This document shows, one piece after another, positions 34,626 to 42,302 of a DNA stretch of 64,000 nt. This DNA is from Candidatus Woesearchaeota archaeon. Lineage in GTDB: Archaea > Nanobdellota > Nanobdellia > Woesearchaeales > WJKL01. Within the stretch, counting starts at the first letter, position 1; every line of letters starts with the position of its first letter. The stretch is from assembly GCA_019322435.1 (NCBI GenBank), contig JAHWIR010000004.1, positions 61,890-125,889 on the forward strand, given 5' to 3'. The translations under genes were made by a program, and so were the position numbers. The notes beneath the pieces are model-generated. The model was not told the origin of the DNA, ran no database searches, and saw nothing but the letters and a program-made list of their open reading frames with translations.

Positions 34626-35630
34626 TCAAACACCCTTCCTCGCAACCAAAAACAATGCCTGCCCCCATCCTAAAGGGCTGTTTTCATTATGTTCTTCAGA
34701 ATCTGCAAAATACAACTCAGGCATCTCTCCTTTGTCATTCATAACTTCAACTGCTTTCCTCATATAATAAGCATCCTTTGCAGGCATATTCATTTGCTTG
34801 TAGATTATAGCTAGCCATGGAAGCCCCATTGTCCACTCAGCTTCTCCTTTTTCATTGTAATATTGGTCTCCAATATATCTGATAACTCCTCTTTCTCTAA
34901 CTAATTGTTCTTCAACATTCTTCAAAATCTGCTTTGCCTGCTTTTTATTGACAACATTATATGGATATATCAAACTTAACAAAGACAAATCAGTTTCTTT
35001 TGTCAAACTTTCTCTTGGCAGCAATTTATTCAATGTTTCCTGCCCTTTCTTAATCAATTCTTTATCAACATCAACAATCTTTCCTATCTTCTTCAATCCA
35101 GCAACACATGCTCCAACAGAGCTAGCATGAACTTCCTCATTCTCTTCCCAAACCCCATTATCCTCATCATGCCAATATTCAATTGATTCCAAATACCAGA
35201 CTAATTTCTGCAATATCCTTAAATCATGTCTATTTCTAATTATCTTGATTCCTTTTTCTTCTAATTCACCAATCTTAAACAAAATAGCTCCAACAGCATC
35301 ATTCTGCTTGTTTCCCCATTCCTCCCAAATCTCATCAAAAGTATGAGGATCATATCTTGCATGGATATATTTGTGCTTAGCATCAGGCTTCTCCTTTATT
35401 GCCCAATCAATCTTCTCTTCATGCTTTAATAGAATATCAAGCAATGCCCTATAAATCCTAATTACACTTCTTTTGTCCTTAACAGCTTCAAACCCAAGAG
35501 CTTCATAAACATTATCTCTAAGCCATGCTCTATTATAGCCAGTTGTTACACTAGCCTGACTCGCCATCATCAATCCTGTTGGCGCTTGCAATTTCCTCAA
35601 AATCTGTATTGATTTAGCTATCATCTTCAT
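34626..35630 (-). CDS. glycoside hydrolase family 15-like (glucoamylase/trehalase type)
   Basis: 334 residues, an (alpha/alpha)6 barrel. ASQASVTTGYNRAWLRDNVY matches the GH15 substrate loop; WEENEEVHASSVGACVAGL carries the likely general acid; ENSPLGWGQALFLVA matches the general-base region. Half the length of secreted glucoamylases, as it lacks the N-terminal beta domain, so it is cytoplasmic and minimal. Faces the glycogen operon, consistent with releasing glucose from stored polymer. Confidence 0.8.
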   Translation of the reverse strand: MKMIAKSIQILRKLQAPTGLMMASQASVTTGYNRAWLRDNVYEALGFEAVKDKRSVIRIYRALLDILLKHEEKIDWAIKEKPDAKHKYIHARYDPHTFDEIWEEWGNKQNDAVGAILFKIGELEEKGIKIIRNRHDLRILQKLVWYLESIEYWHDEDNGVWEENEEVHASSVGACVAGLKKIGKIVDVDKELIKKGQETLNKLLPRESLTKETDLSLLSLIYPYNVVNKKQAKQILKNVEEQLVRERGVIRYIGDQYYNEKGEAEWTMGLPWLAIIYKQMNMPAKDAYYMRKAVEVMNDKGEMPELYFADSEEHNENSPLGWGQALFLVARKGV

Positions 35631-35835
35631 CCATCCATTTTTCTAAAAGATTATCAAGAATGCTGTTTAATTTAATATATGCTACTTCATTGCTTACAGC
35701 TTCTTCTTCAATATAAGAAACTATTTTATTTAATTTGATTTCTAATCCTATTTCTTTAAATTTTAGTTCATATTCTTCAATATAAAATGGATCTACCATA
35801 TATCCACTAGGTAATTCATCATGATCTTCATTCAT
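35614..35835 (-). CDS. hypothetical acidic helical protein
   Basis: 73 residues, very acidic (MNEDHDELPSGY... WMDEDDS), predicted helical. Overlaps the GH15 gene by 17 bases and the next gene upstream by 8. Unrecognised; supported by its tight overlap and consistent codon use. Confidence 0.45.
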   Translation of the reverse strand: MNEDHDELPSGYMVDPFYIEEYELKFKEIGLEIKLNKIVSYIEEEAVSNEVAYIKLNSILDNLLEKWMDEDDS

Positions 35836-36133
35836 TTCTATCGCCCCAAGAAGGAATAAAATTCTTAGCTATATCTATAGCAGTATGTGGATGCAATTTA
35901 TAGAACATCTCAGTATGTCTTGCTTTTCTGCATATCTCAGACATTATTCCTGCTTCTACCATATCGCCTTTTTCATAGGCCTTAATAGAAGCATCAGCAT
36001 AATAATCTCTTCTCTCTATTACTTGCTTTAAAGTTGGCTTTCTTCTTGCTAAATATCTATAATCAGTATCTTTTATTCCTACTTCACTTGGTTTTTTCAA
36101 TCTAAGAAAATCAATTGTTTCAATTTCATTCAT
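35828..36133 (-). CDS. hypothetical helical protein
   Basis: 101 residues. ARRKPTLKQVIERRDYYADA and KGDMVEAGIMSEICRKARHTE suggest two long helices; ends with NFIPSWGDRNE. I use the ATG at 36133, seven bases after GGAAGGTGA; an in-frame GTG at 36142 lies in that ribosome site. Unrecognised. Confidence 0.5.
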   Translation of the reverse strand: MNEIETIDFLRLKKPSEVGIKDTDYRYLARRKPTLKQVIERRDYYADASIKAYEKGDMVEAGIMSEICRKARHTEMFYKLHPHTAIDIAKNFIPSWGDRNE

Positions 36134-36178
36134 TATTTTCACCTTCCAATTTTTTCCTTTCTTTATTATGATTCATTT

Positions 36179-36478
36179 TTATTCCTCAATCTCCTTTAAA
36201 GCGTCAAAAAGCCCGCCATATCCTTGCTTTGCTTCTCTAATGCATTCATTGCCATGAATAAATACATAAGTTGTGGCCATCCTCAATAAACTACATTGAT
36301 ATCTTAGTTTTTTAAGAGCAGGATCATTTTCATCTGTAGTTTTTTCTAATTTATTAACTTGCTCTTGATAGTCATTAAAAGTATTAACTAATCTCTTTTC
36401 ATTAACAGATACAGGATCATTTTCATCTAATTGATACAATATATCATTTATGGTTTCTTTTCCAAATTCATCACTCAT
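36179..36478 (-). CDS. hypothetical coiled-coil protein
   Basis: 99 residues. LVNTFNDYQEQVNKLEKT and ALKKLRYQCSLLRMATTYVF are consistent with a helical hairpin. The start at 36478 follows AAGGTGGTAGGG and overlaps the stop of the small RHH gene by 8 bases, so it is probably translated by coupling. Unrecognised. Confidence 0.5.
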   Translation of the reverse strand: MSDEFGKETINDILYQLDENDPVSVNEKRLVNTFNDYQEQVNKLEKTTDENDPALKKLRYQCSLLRMATTYVFIHGNECIREAKQGYGGLFDALKEIEE

Positions 36479-36617
36479 CCCTACCACCTTCCACTTTTTC
36501 CTTAATAGCAACCTCAACAAAATGAGACTGGTTTCTGAAATCAGTGCTTAATCTAACAGCTTCCTTCAGCTTCAGTACTGTTTCTTCATCCAGTGTTATT
36601 GATATTCTGTGTTTCAT
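36471..36617 (-). CDS. 48-residue ribbon-helix-helix protein
   Basis: A short gene encoding MKHRISITLDEETVLKLKEA and FRNQSHFVEVAIKEKVEGG: N-terminal strand, helix, turn with N-Q-S-H, second helix. This is a textbook CopG-like fold. It is the fourth gene of the operon, three bases after the stop of the gene at 36620. By analogy with the gene at 20073 it may repress its own operon, whose promoter at 38089-38122 holds a direct repeat. Confidence 0.75.
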   Translation of the reverse strand: MKHRISITLDEETVLKLKEAVRLSTDFRNQSHFVEVAIKEKVEGGRDE

Positions 36618-36619
36618 TT

Positions 36620-37354
36620 TCATAACCCAAATTCACTATAATCTGTTTGTTTTTCAGCTTGAATACTTCCATAATTTGAAACATGGAAACTATATTCTCC
36701 ATTCTCAGGGGAATTTACTCTAACAATAATATCTATCAACTTTTTCCCATTAATATCTTTTAAAGAAACTTGTCTTGATTTTTTTGTTGATGTCTTTTTT
36801 ATGTTCCATGAACTCAATCCAGGAGACCAATTAAATATTAACTCAACATCGTCTTCTGATGGGATATTTGCAATGAATTTATTCAATTCTTTGACTCCTT
36901 TTTTATGGCCTTTATACACTTTCTCGAATACTGGTTCTTCCCCTCCCCATTTAGTGTGATATCTTTTAATTTTCTTACCCTCTTCAACAATAGGATATCT
37001 CAAATTAGCCCTTTCTACAAGAATTTTGCTTAATCTATGAAATATAAACGGCTGATTAATACTATATTCTACAGCTTGCCTAACAACTCTCTGATAAGCA
37101 TCCCATTGTTTGTTCTTAGTCTCCCAATCAACCACAGTGGAATTATCAAATCCAGCTTCATAATGAACATACCATCTTTGCAATTCTTCTTCTGAAGCAT
37201 TTAGCAATTTCTTAACAGAAAGATCAATTACCTTCTCAGGTCTTGACTTGCTTTTTCCACCATGTTGTTTAGATTTACCTTTTCTAAATCCTTGTTTTTG
37301 AGGCAGATCCTCAAATTCTTCAATAATATTATCTATATTTTTTCTGTGTTTCAT
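36620..37354 (-). CDS. hypothetical basic protein
   Basis: 244 residues, lysine-rich. The N-terminal 45 residues are disordered and basic (KGKSKQHGGKSKSRPEK). The middle has YVHYEAGFDNSTVVDWETKN and a helical region; the C terminus is strand-rich (SLKDINGKKLIDIIVRVN). Nucleic-acid binding is plausible from charge. No family recognised. Overlaps the preceding gene by ATGA. Confidence 0.5.
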   Translation of the reverse strand: MKHRKNIDNIIEEFEDLPQKQGFRKGKSKQHGGKSKSRPEKVIDLSVKKLLNASEEELQRWYVHYEAGFDNSTVVDWETKNKQWDAYQRVVRQAVEYSINQPFIFHRLSKILVERANLRYPIVEEGKKIKRYHTKWGGEEPVFEKVYKGHKKGVKELNKFIANIPSEDDVELIFNWSPGLSSWNIKKTSTKKSRQVSLKDINGKKLIDIIVRVNSPENGEYSFHVSNYGSIQAEKQTDYSEFGL

Positions 37355-37743
37355 TTTCCTTGGTTTTCTTCTCTCCTCATCCTAATACGATTTTCCACTC
37401 CTTCCAAAAAGTACGGAGTCTCTTCAATCCTTTTTGCACTACCTTTTCCAACAATTTCACATAATGATTCAACTTTAAATGCATCGCACGTATCAAAAAA
37501 GCCTCTTCTCCTCTGTGATTTATAGATAGAACCTTTCACAACTATTGGTTCTCCTCCAATCCTCTCTGCACACAGTTCTGCTTGTTGTATTAGAAAATGC
37601 TTATCTCCTTTTTTCTCGCAAGTAGGAAATATACTTAAACGGTTTTTAGGATCCTGTACGTATATCTTATTTTCAGGAATATACCTATTTTCAAAATCAG
37701 CCATACTTGTTCCAGCATAAATTGTAATAAGTTCGTCTTTCAT
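37351..37743 (-). CDS. hypothetical mixed alpha/beta protein
   Basis: 130 residues. ELITIYAGTSMADFENRY at the start, then FPTCEKKGDKHFLIQQAE, GEPIVVKGSIYKSQRRRG and a basic C terminus. Three cysteines (about 44, 60, 87) without metal spacing. Start at ATG 37743, eight bases after GGTGA. Unrecognised. Confidence 0.5.
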   Translation of the reverse strand: MKDELITIYAGTSMADFENRYIPENKIYVQDPKNRLSIFPTCEKKGDKHFLIQQAELCAERIGGEPIVVKGSIYKSQRRRGFFDTCDAFKVESLCEIVGKGSAKRIEETPYFLEGVENRIRMRREENQGK

Positions 37744-37747
37744 TTCC

Positions 37748-38083
37748 TTAATCACCTATTGAATTACAAAATTCATCCATAGTCTTCTCTTGTTCTGCTT
37801 TTTCTAATATGTTAGTTTTATATTTACTCTTGATAGCCTCTAGTTTAGCAGCTTCTTCTTGCGCACTAATATTAGATACATAATATCCTGTTCCTATTGA
37901 TGCTGCAGTCAGAATAGTTGCAGCAGCTGCAAGTGCTATAGTAATCTTTGCTGCAGTGCTAAAAGAATCATAAAAATCTTTTAATTTAGAAAGTGTGTTT
38001 TTCTTAGTTCCAAGCTGACTAAGATAGTCTCCTTTACAATGATTTCTTAAAAAATCGTTCAGAGTATATTGTTCTTTTCCCAT
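37748..38083 (-). CDS. single-pass membrane protein, first gene of the operon
   Basis: 111 residues. Soluble N terminus (about 1-42), one Ala/Ile-rich membrane helix (ITIALAAAATILTAASIGTG), and an outer or coiled-coil tail of about 40 charged residues with one cysteine. Promoter TATA at 38112-38122 with a repeat between it and the ATG. Function unknown; first in a co-directional run reaching 32794. Confidence 0.55.
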   Translation of the reverse strand: MGKEQYTLNDFLRNHCKGDYLSQLGTKKNTLSKLKDFYDSFSTAAKITIALAAAATILTAASIGTGYYVSNISAQEEAAKLEAIKSKYKTNILEKAEQEKTMDEFCNSIGD

Positions 38084-38088
38084 TTTTA

Positions 38089-38122
38089 CCTGTATATTAT
38101 CCTGTATTACTCATTTATAAAC
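38089..38122 (-). promoter_or_regulatory. promoter with repeat, 38-33 kb operon
   Basis: Minus-strand GTTTATAAATG at 38112-38122. Between it and the ATG at 38083 are two CCTGTAT copies (38089-38095 and 38101-38107, plus-strand reading), 12 bases apart, at the expected initiation site. Candidate operator for the 48-residue RHH protein of the same operon. Confidence 0.5.
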
Positions 38123-38223
38123 CTTTCGATTTGCTACTACTTACTAATAGTAACATAATAGTAGAAGCCTTCTAACCCTTAAAATCAAGCACTTCAAACC
38201 ATAGAATTCAGCCACTACAGGCT

Positions 38224-39192
38224 CTAAGAACGCATTCTAGCAAGATATAATTGTAATTTTTGTTTAATTTTCTGCTTTATTTCTTCATCTATTCTTAGTT
38301 TATCAACTTCCTTATCCCAGTCTATATCAGGCAATTTAGTTAATGTTCCAACAAACTCAAATCCTGCTTCTGAGGCCTGTTTTTCAATCATTTCAGCTTT
38401 TGCAGAGCCAAATAATCTTACAGCAGGGAATTTTGTAATTGCAGTTGCTCCTGCCTCAAGAATTTCTTTAACATAATCAACTTTTTTTGGAGTCAATCCG
38501 GCAATAACCTCAATTTTAGGAAATTCTTCTCTTACTTTTCTGATCCACCAAGAATAATCTTCAACTTCAGGAGATTCTTTTCCTTCAAAAGCAGTTCCTT
38601 TCACAGGCTTTAAAGCATAAAAAGTGATTCTATCAAGTTTATGCTCTTTAATAAAATCAAATAACAACTCGACGTGTTCTTTTTTCTCACCTAATCCAAT
38701 AACAATTGTCATGCTTGTATTAAATCCTTTTTTCTTAGCCAAATAAAGCATTTCAGAATATGGTTTAATAGGCTTGTCAGGACAAATCTTATCATGAAGT
38801 TCCTTTTCAACAGTTTCTATTGAAGCGCATATTCCCCCAACATAAGGACTTAATTTATCCATCGCTTCTTCATCCAATACACCTAGATTGACCCAAATCT
38901 TCTCGCCATAAACTTCAGAAATATTTTTTGCAATCTCTGCAATCCTGTCAATATCCCAATTAGCATACCCTCCAGTAAGATATTCAAATTTCCATCCAAG
39001 ATTTTTTCCAATAACAGCATCAGCAATCATTGAAGACATTGATCTTCTTGATTTAACAGCATGCTTTTTCTTATGGCTTGTAGTGCTTCTATAACAAAAT
39101 TTGCAGCTTCCTCTTTCGCAAAACCATCCAATAAAAATACATCTGCCAAACCAGGTACGTTTCCTAGAAACTTGCGCTATTTTTTTACTCAT
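38224..39192 (-). CDS. radical SAM protein, BioB/HmdB-like
   Basis: 322 residues. Cluster cysteines C25, C30 and C33 form CERGSCKFC, a CX4CX2C spacing, unlike the standard CX3CX2C. YLTGGYANWD is the SAM GGE-like site and IVIGLGEKKEHVELL the following barrel motif; FYALKPVKGTAFEG resembles the biotin-synthase-like C-terminal domain. The product is unknown. It is co-transcribed with a zinc-finger gene starting 31 codons of leader upstream (39203-39361), 10 bases apart. Confidence 0.75.
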   Translation of the reverse strand: MSKKIAQVSRKRTWFGRCIFIGWFCERGSCKFCYRSTTSHKKKHAVKSRRSMSSMIADAVIGKNLGWKFEYLTGGYANWDIDRIAEIAKNISEVYGEKIWVNLGVLDEEAMDKLSPYVGGICASIETVEKELHDKICPDKPIKPYSEMLYLAKKKGFNTSMTIVIGLGEKKEHVELLFDFIKEHKLDRITFYALKPVKGTAFEGKESPEVEDYSWWIRKVREEFPKIEVIAGLTPKKVDYVKEILEAGATAITKFPAVRLFGSAKAEMIEKQASEAGFEFVGTLTKLPDIDWDKEVDKLRIDEEIKQKIKQKLQLYLARMRS

Positions 39193-39202
39193 AGAAATAC
39201 AC

Positions 39203-39361
39203 CTATTTTAAATTCTTAAGAATCTCTTGCTTTGTCTTGAACTTCTTCTGGCATTCAAAACAAACTGCTTTTTTCTTGCCTTTATCCTTGATATAAGTTC
39301 CAACCAACTTTCTCAAAAACGTCTCATTGATCCTTTTTCCGCATATTTCACACTTTACCAT
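39203..39361 (-). CDS. 52-residue zinc-binding protein
   Basis: A short gene encoding CEIC (residues 4-7) and CFEC (34-37) with a basic intervening segment (LRKLVGTYIKDKGKKK) and a basic tail. This is a treble-clef/zinc-ribbon pattern found in small archaeal RNA- or ribosome-associated proteins. Its ATG is 26 bases from a TATA shared with the divergent ABCE1 gene, and its TAG is followed by AGGTG for the radical SAM gene. Confidence 0.75.
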   Translation of the reverse strand: MVKCEICGKRINETFLRKLVGTYIKDKGKKKAVCFECQKKFKTKQEILKNLK

Positions 39362-39382
39362 ATCCAAAGAAAAAAAGCTAAA

Positions 39383-39392
39383 CTATATAAAG
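39383..39392. promoter_or_regulatory. single TATA element serving two divergent genes
   Basis: CTATATAAAG reads as CTTTATATAG on the other strand. Its centre is 27.5 bases from the ABCE1 ATG (39415) and 26.5 bases from the zinc-protein ATG (39361). No second TATA is present in the 53-base gap. Confidence 0.6.
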
Positions 39393-39414
39393 CTTAGTGA
39401 ATAAATTAGAAGAT

Positions 39415-41175
39415 ATGACAAGGAGATTAGCAGTAGTTGAAAAGGAGAAATGCAACCCAGTTAGCTGTGGAGACTGGCTTTGTATTAGGCTTTGCCCTGT
39501 TAACAGGGCAGGAGAAGAATGCATTACAAAAGGTTCAGACAACAAGGCAAAAATCAGTGAAGAGCTCTGCACAGGCTGCGGAATCTGCCCAAAACGCTGC
39601 CCTTTTGAAGCAATACACATCATAAACCTGCCAGAAGAACTTGAGCAGGATCCAATTCATAGATATGGGGAAAATGGTTTTGAATTATTCAGCCTGCCAA
39701 CACCCATCTTTGGAAAAGTTGTTGGAGTTTTAGGAATAAACGGGATTGGAAAGTCCACTGCAATCAAAATTCTAGCCGGAGTTTTAAAACCTAATCTGGG
39801 AAAAGAAAAACAAGCTTCTTATGACAAGCTTATTGAATACTTCAAAGGAACAGAAGCACAATTGTTCTTTGAAAAGATAAAAAAAGGAGAGATAAAAGTC
39901 TCTTACAAGCCGCAGCAAGTTGATTTAATTCCAAAAACACAAAAAGGAAAAGTTAGAACTTTGCTAAAAAAAGTTGATGAAAAAAATCAATTAGCTAAAA
40001 TAGCAAAAGAACTGGATATAACCAATATTCTAGACAACGACATCAAAAAAATCTCAGGAGGAGAGCTTCAAAGAGTTGCAATTGCAGCTACTGTCCTGAA
40101 AAAAGCCAATCTCTATATCTTTGACGAACCAACCTCTTATTTAGATATAAAACAAAGAATAAAAGTCTCAAAATTCATAAAATCCTTGGCAGATGAATCT
40201 ACATCAGTCCTGGTTGTTGAACACGATTTGATTATTCTTGATTATATGACAGATTTAGTTCATATTATGTATGGTAAAGAATCCTGTTATGGTGTTGTTG
40301 CCCAGCCAAGAGTTACAAGAACAGCAATAAACACATACCTATCTGGCTACTTAAAAGAAGAAAACATAAGATTTAGAGATCATCCAATTAAATTTGTATC
40401 ACGTCCTCCTGTAAAAAAGAAATCAGAAGAATTTATCCTAACTTCCTGGAAAGATATCAAGAAAAAACTAGGAGCATTCCAATTGTCAGCAGACAAAGGA
40501 GAAATAGATAAAAAAATAGTAACAGGAGTCCTAGGAGAAAATGGAATAGGTAAAACATCTTTTGTCAAAATCCTTGCGCAAGAAATAAAGCCAGACAGAG
40601 GAGAAATCCTGGATAAAGTAAAAGTTAGCTATAAGCCTCAATACCTAAAAGCAGATTCAAAAGAATTAGTAGTCAATGTTCTAAAAGATGCAATAAAAAA
40701 ACATACTAACGATGTTATCAACCCATTGAACATCAAACCTTTATACAACAAGCAGCTAAATGAATTATCAGGAGGAGAACTCCAAAGAATTTCAATTGCA
40801 TTATGCCTTTCAAAAGAAGCTGATCTATTCTTATTAGATGACCCATCTGCTTACTTGGATGTAGAGCAAAGACTGATTGTCTCAAAAATAATAAAAGACA
40901 TAATGGAGCATAGAGGAACTTCAGCTTTGATTGTTGACCATGATTTATTATTCCTAGATTATATCTCACAAAAACTCTTAATCTTCGATGGCCAGCCCGC
41001 AGTAAAAGGCAGTGCAAAAGGCCCATTCCTAATGGAACAAGGAATGAACTTATTCCTAGAAGATTTAAAAATTACTTTTAGAAGAGATCCAGAAACAAAC
41101 AGGCCAAGAGCAAACAAAGAAGATTCTGTTAAAGATAGAGAACAAAAATCTAAAGGCAAATATTACTATTCTTAA
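39415..41175 (+). CDS. rli1: ribosome recycling ATPase ABCE1/Rli1
   Basis: 586 residues. N-terminal Fe-S domain with CNPVSCGDWLCIRLCP and CTGCGICPKRCP (eight cysteines for two 4Fe-4S clusters), then twin ABC domains. NBD1: GINGIGKST, SGGELQRVAIA, LYIFDEPTSYLD. NBD2: GENGIGKTS, SGGELQRISIA, LFLLDDPSAYLD. Splits 70S ribosomes after termination. I start at the ATG 39415, leaderless; a GTG at 39397 is nearer the TATA than transcription would begin. Shares a TTAA stop with DUF99. Confidence 0.97.
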   Translation: MTRRLAVVEKEKCNPVSCGDWLCIRLCPVNRAGEECITKGSDNKAKISEELCTGCGICPKRCPFEAIHIINLPEELEQDPIHRYGENGFELFSLPTPIFGKVVGVLGINGIGKSTAIKILAGVLKPNLGKEKQASYDKLIEYFKGTEAQLFFEKIKKGEIKVSYKPQQVDLIPKTQKGKVRTLLKKVDEKNQLAKIAKELDITNILDNDIKKISGGELQRVAIAATVLKKANLYIFDEPTSYLDIKQRIKVSKFIKSLADESTSVLVVEHDLIILDYMTDLVHIMYGKESCYGVVAQPRVTRTAINTYLSGYLKEENIRFRDHPIKFVSRPPVKKKSEEFILTSWKDIKKKLGAFQLSADKGEIDKKIVTGVLGENGIGKTSFVKILAQEIKPDRGEILDKVKVSYKPQYLKADSKELVVNVLKDAIKKHTNDVINPLNIKPLYNKQLNELSGGELQRISIALCLSKEADLFLLDDPSAYLDVEQRLIVSKIIKDIMEHRGTSALIVDHDLLFLDYISQKLLIFDGQPAVKGSAKGPFLMEQGMNLFLEDLKITFRRDPETNRPRANKEDSVKDREQKSKGKYYYS

Positions 41176-41732
41176 GCATCTCCTTTTGACTCGCCTTTTA
41201 CAATTCCAGCAGCTATTAAGTGGGCAATTCTTATTGGCTCTGGCAACAAACTTCTTGTGCAAGTTATCTTCAGAACTTTCTTAGCATCTTCTAATGAAAG
41301 CCCAGCCAATTGAACATAAATCTTTCCAACTTTACTTACTTCACCAGCTTTCTCAATCAACTTATATTTCCCAACCTTCTTCATTTTCTTCAATGCTGCC
41401 TTGATCTTATTAAAATCAGGCATTCTTCTAATCACAACAATAACTGGAATCTTTGTTTTCTTATTCAATTCTTGAATATCAACAACATTAAATCCTCCTA
41501 ACGCAATTCCATCTAAAATCAAAGCCTGCAATTGAGGCTTAAACTTGCTTTTGTTAACCATCTTAATCAATCTGGAAGTAGAATTATTCCCATCTACCCT
41601 TACTTTAGTACTTAAAACACCATCTAACCAATCTCCACCACGAAATAAAGTTCCAACAACAAGAACATTGCCTTTCTTAAACTTATCAAATGGTGCATCA
41701 TCAACACCTAATACTCTAATCTCCTTTTTCAT
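41172..41732 (-). CDS. DUF99 (UPF0215) family protein
   Basis: 186 residues. IRVLGVDDAPFD at the start, VVGTLFRGGDWLDGV, LILDGIALGGFNVVDI and PVIVVIRRMPDF, ending PEPIRIAHLIAAGIVKGES, match the DUF99 family, whose fold is related to endonuclease V/RNase H. The DG aspartates could bind metal. A nuclease role is inferred from the fold, not shown. TATA centred about 26 bases before the ATG (41753-41765). Confidence 0.8.
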   Translation of the reverse strand: MKKEIRVLGVDDAPFDKFKKGNVLVVGTLFRGGDWLDGVLSTKVRVDGNNSTSRLIKMVNKSKFKPQLQALILDGIALGGFNVVDIQELNKKTKIPVIVVIRRMPDFNKIKAALKKMKKVGKYKLIEKAGEVSKVGKIYVQLAGLSLEDAKKVLKITCTRSLLPEPIRIAHLIAAGIVKGESKGDA

Positions 41733-41751
41733 ATACTCTGCAAATAGTAAG

Positions 41752-41765
41752 ACTTATATATAATA
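41752..41765. promoter_or_regulatory. promoter region between DUF99 and GNAT genes
   Basis: CTTATATATAATAA: centred about 26 bases from the DUF99 ATG (minus) and about 38 from the GNAT ATG (plus), so a leaderless DUF99 transcript and a roughly 12-base leader for the acetyltransferase are expected. Confidence 0.5.
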
Positions 41766-41795
41766 ATTTCTTATTAGAGTTAGGGGAAAAACAAC

Positions 41796-42263
41796 ATGAA
41801 ATATAGAAGAGCTAAACCAACTGATATAGCTAAAATAGCAAAATTATTAGTTAAATGTTTTAACATAACTTCAATAAAAGAAGGCAAGGAAACATTTCTA
41901 AAAGAAAAAAAATCAGATTATTTCATTATTGCAGAGGAAGATGGAAAAATCTACGGATTGATCAGCTGGGATATGCACGGCCTTCCTAAGCATCAATTAG
42001 TAAGAGTAGAAAGAATCTGCGTTCTGGCTGGCTATGACAGGGACAAGATTGCAGAAGAAATGTTGACAGCCGCAATCCAGGATGCTGACAAATACTTCAA
42101 AAAGAAAAAACTAAAACTAAGAAAGATGTATGCCATGGTCCACTCCCACAACAAAAAACTAAAGAACTTCTACAAAAAGATGGGCTTTATGCAGGAAGCA
42201 AGAATAAAGGATCATTACTACAAAGGCACTGACGAATACATCCTAAGCATATTTTTCGAATAG
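41796..42263 (+). CDS. GNAT-family N-acetyltransferase
   Basis: 155 residues with GNAT order: YRRAKPTDIAKIAKLL, central strand GLISWDMHGLP, VERICVLAGYDRDKIAEEML (the acetyl-CoA pyrophosphate loop is degenerate; no clear Q/RxxGxG/A), and NKKLKNFYKKMGFMQ typical of RimI-like enzymes. Probably acetylates a protein N terminus or small amine; the CoA loop deviation makes this less certain. Confidence 0.75.
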   Translation: MKYRRAKPTDIAKIAKLLVKCFNITSIKEGKETFLKEKKSDYFIIAEEDGKIYGLISWDMHGLPKHQLVRVERICVLAGYDRDKIAEEMLTAAIQDADKYFKKKKLKLRKMYAMVHSHNKKLKNFYKKMGFMQEARIKDHYYKGTDEYILSIFFE

Positions 42264-42302
42264 ATTTATATATACACAATTTTTTCTTTTTTATAGAAGG
42301 AG

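Noticed and set aside
32794..38083. Prophage or integrated plasmid
   Set aside because: No integrase, capsid, terminase or replication gene is recognisable, and the unit includes GT2 and GH15 enzymes consistent with the neighbouring glycogen operon. Kept only as an unknown operon.
38123..38223. CTACTACTTACTAATAGTAACATAATAGTAG-like inverted repeats considered as a CRISPR or attachment site
   Set aside because: Low-complexity AT repeats with no spacing pattern, no integrase and no tRNA nearby.
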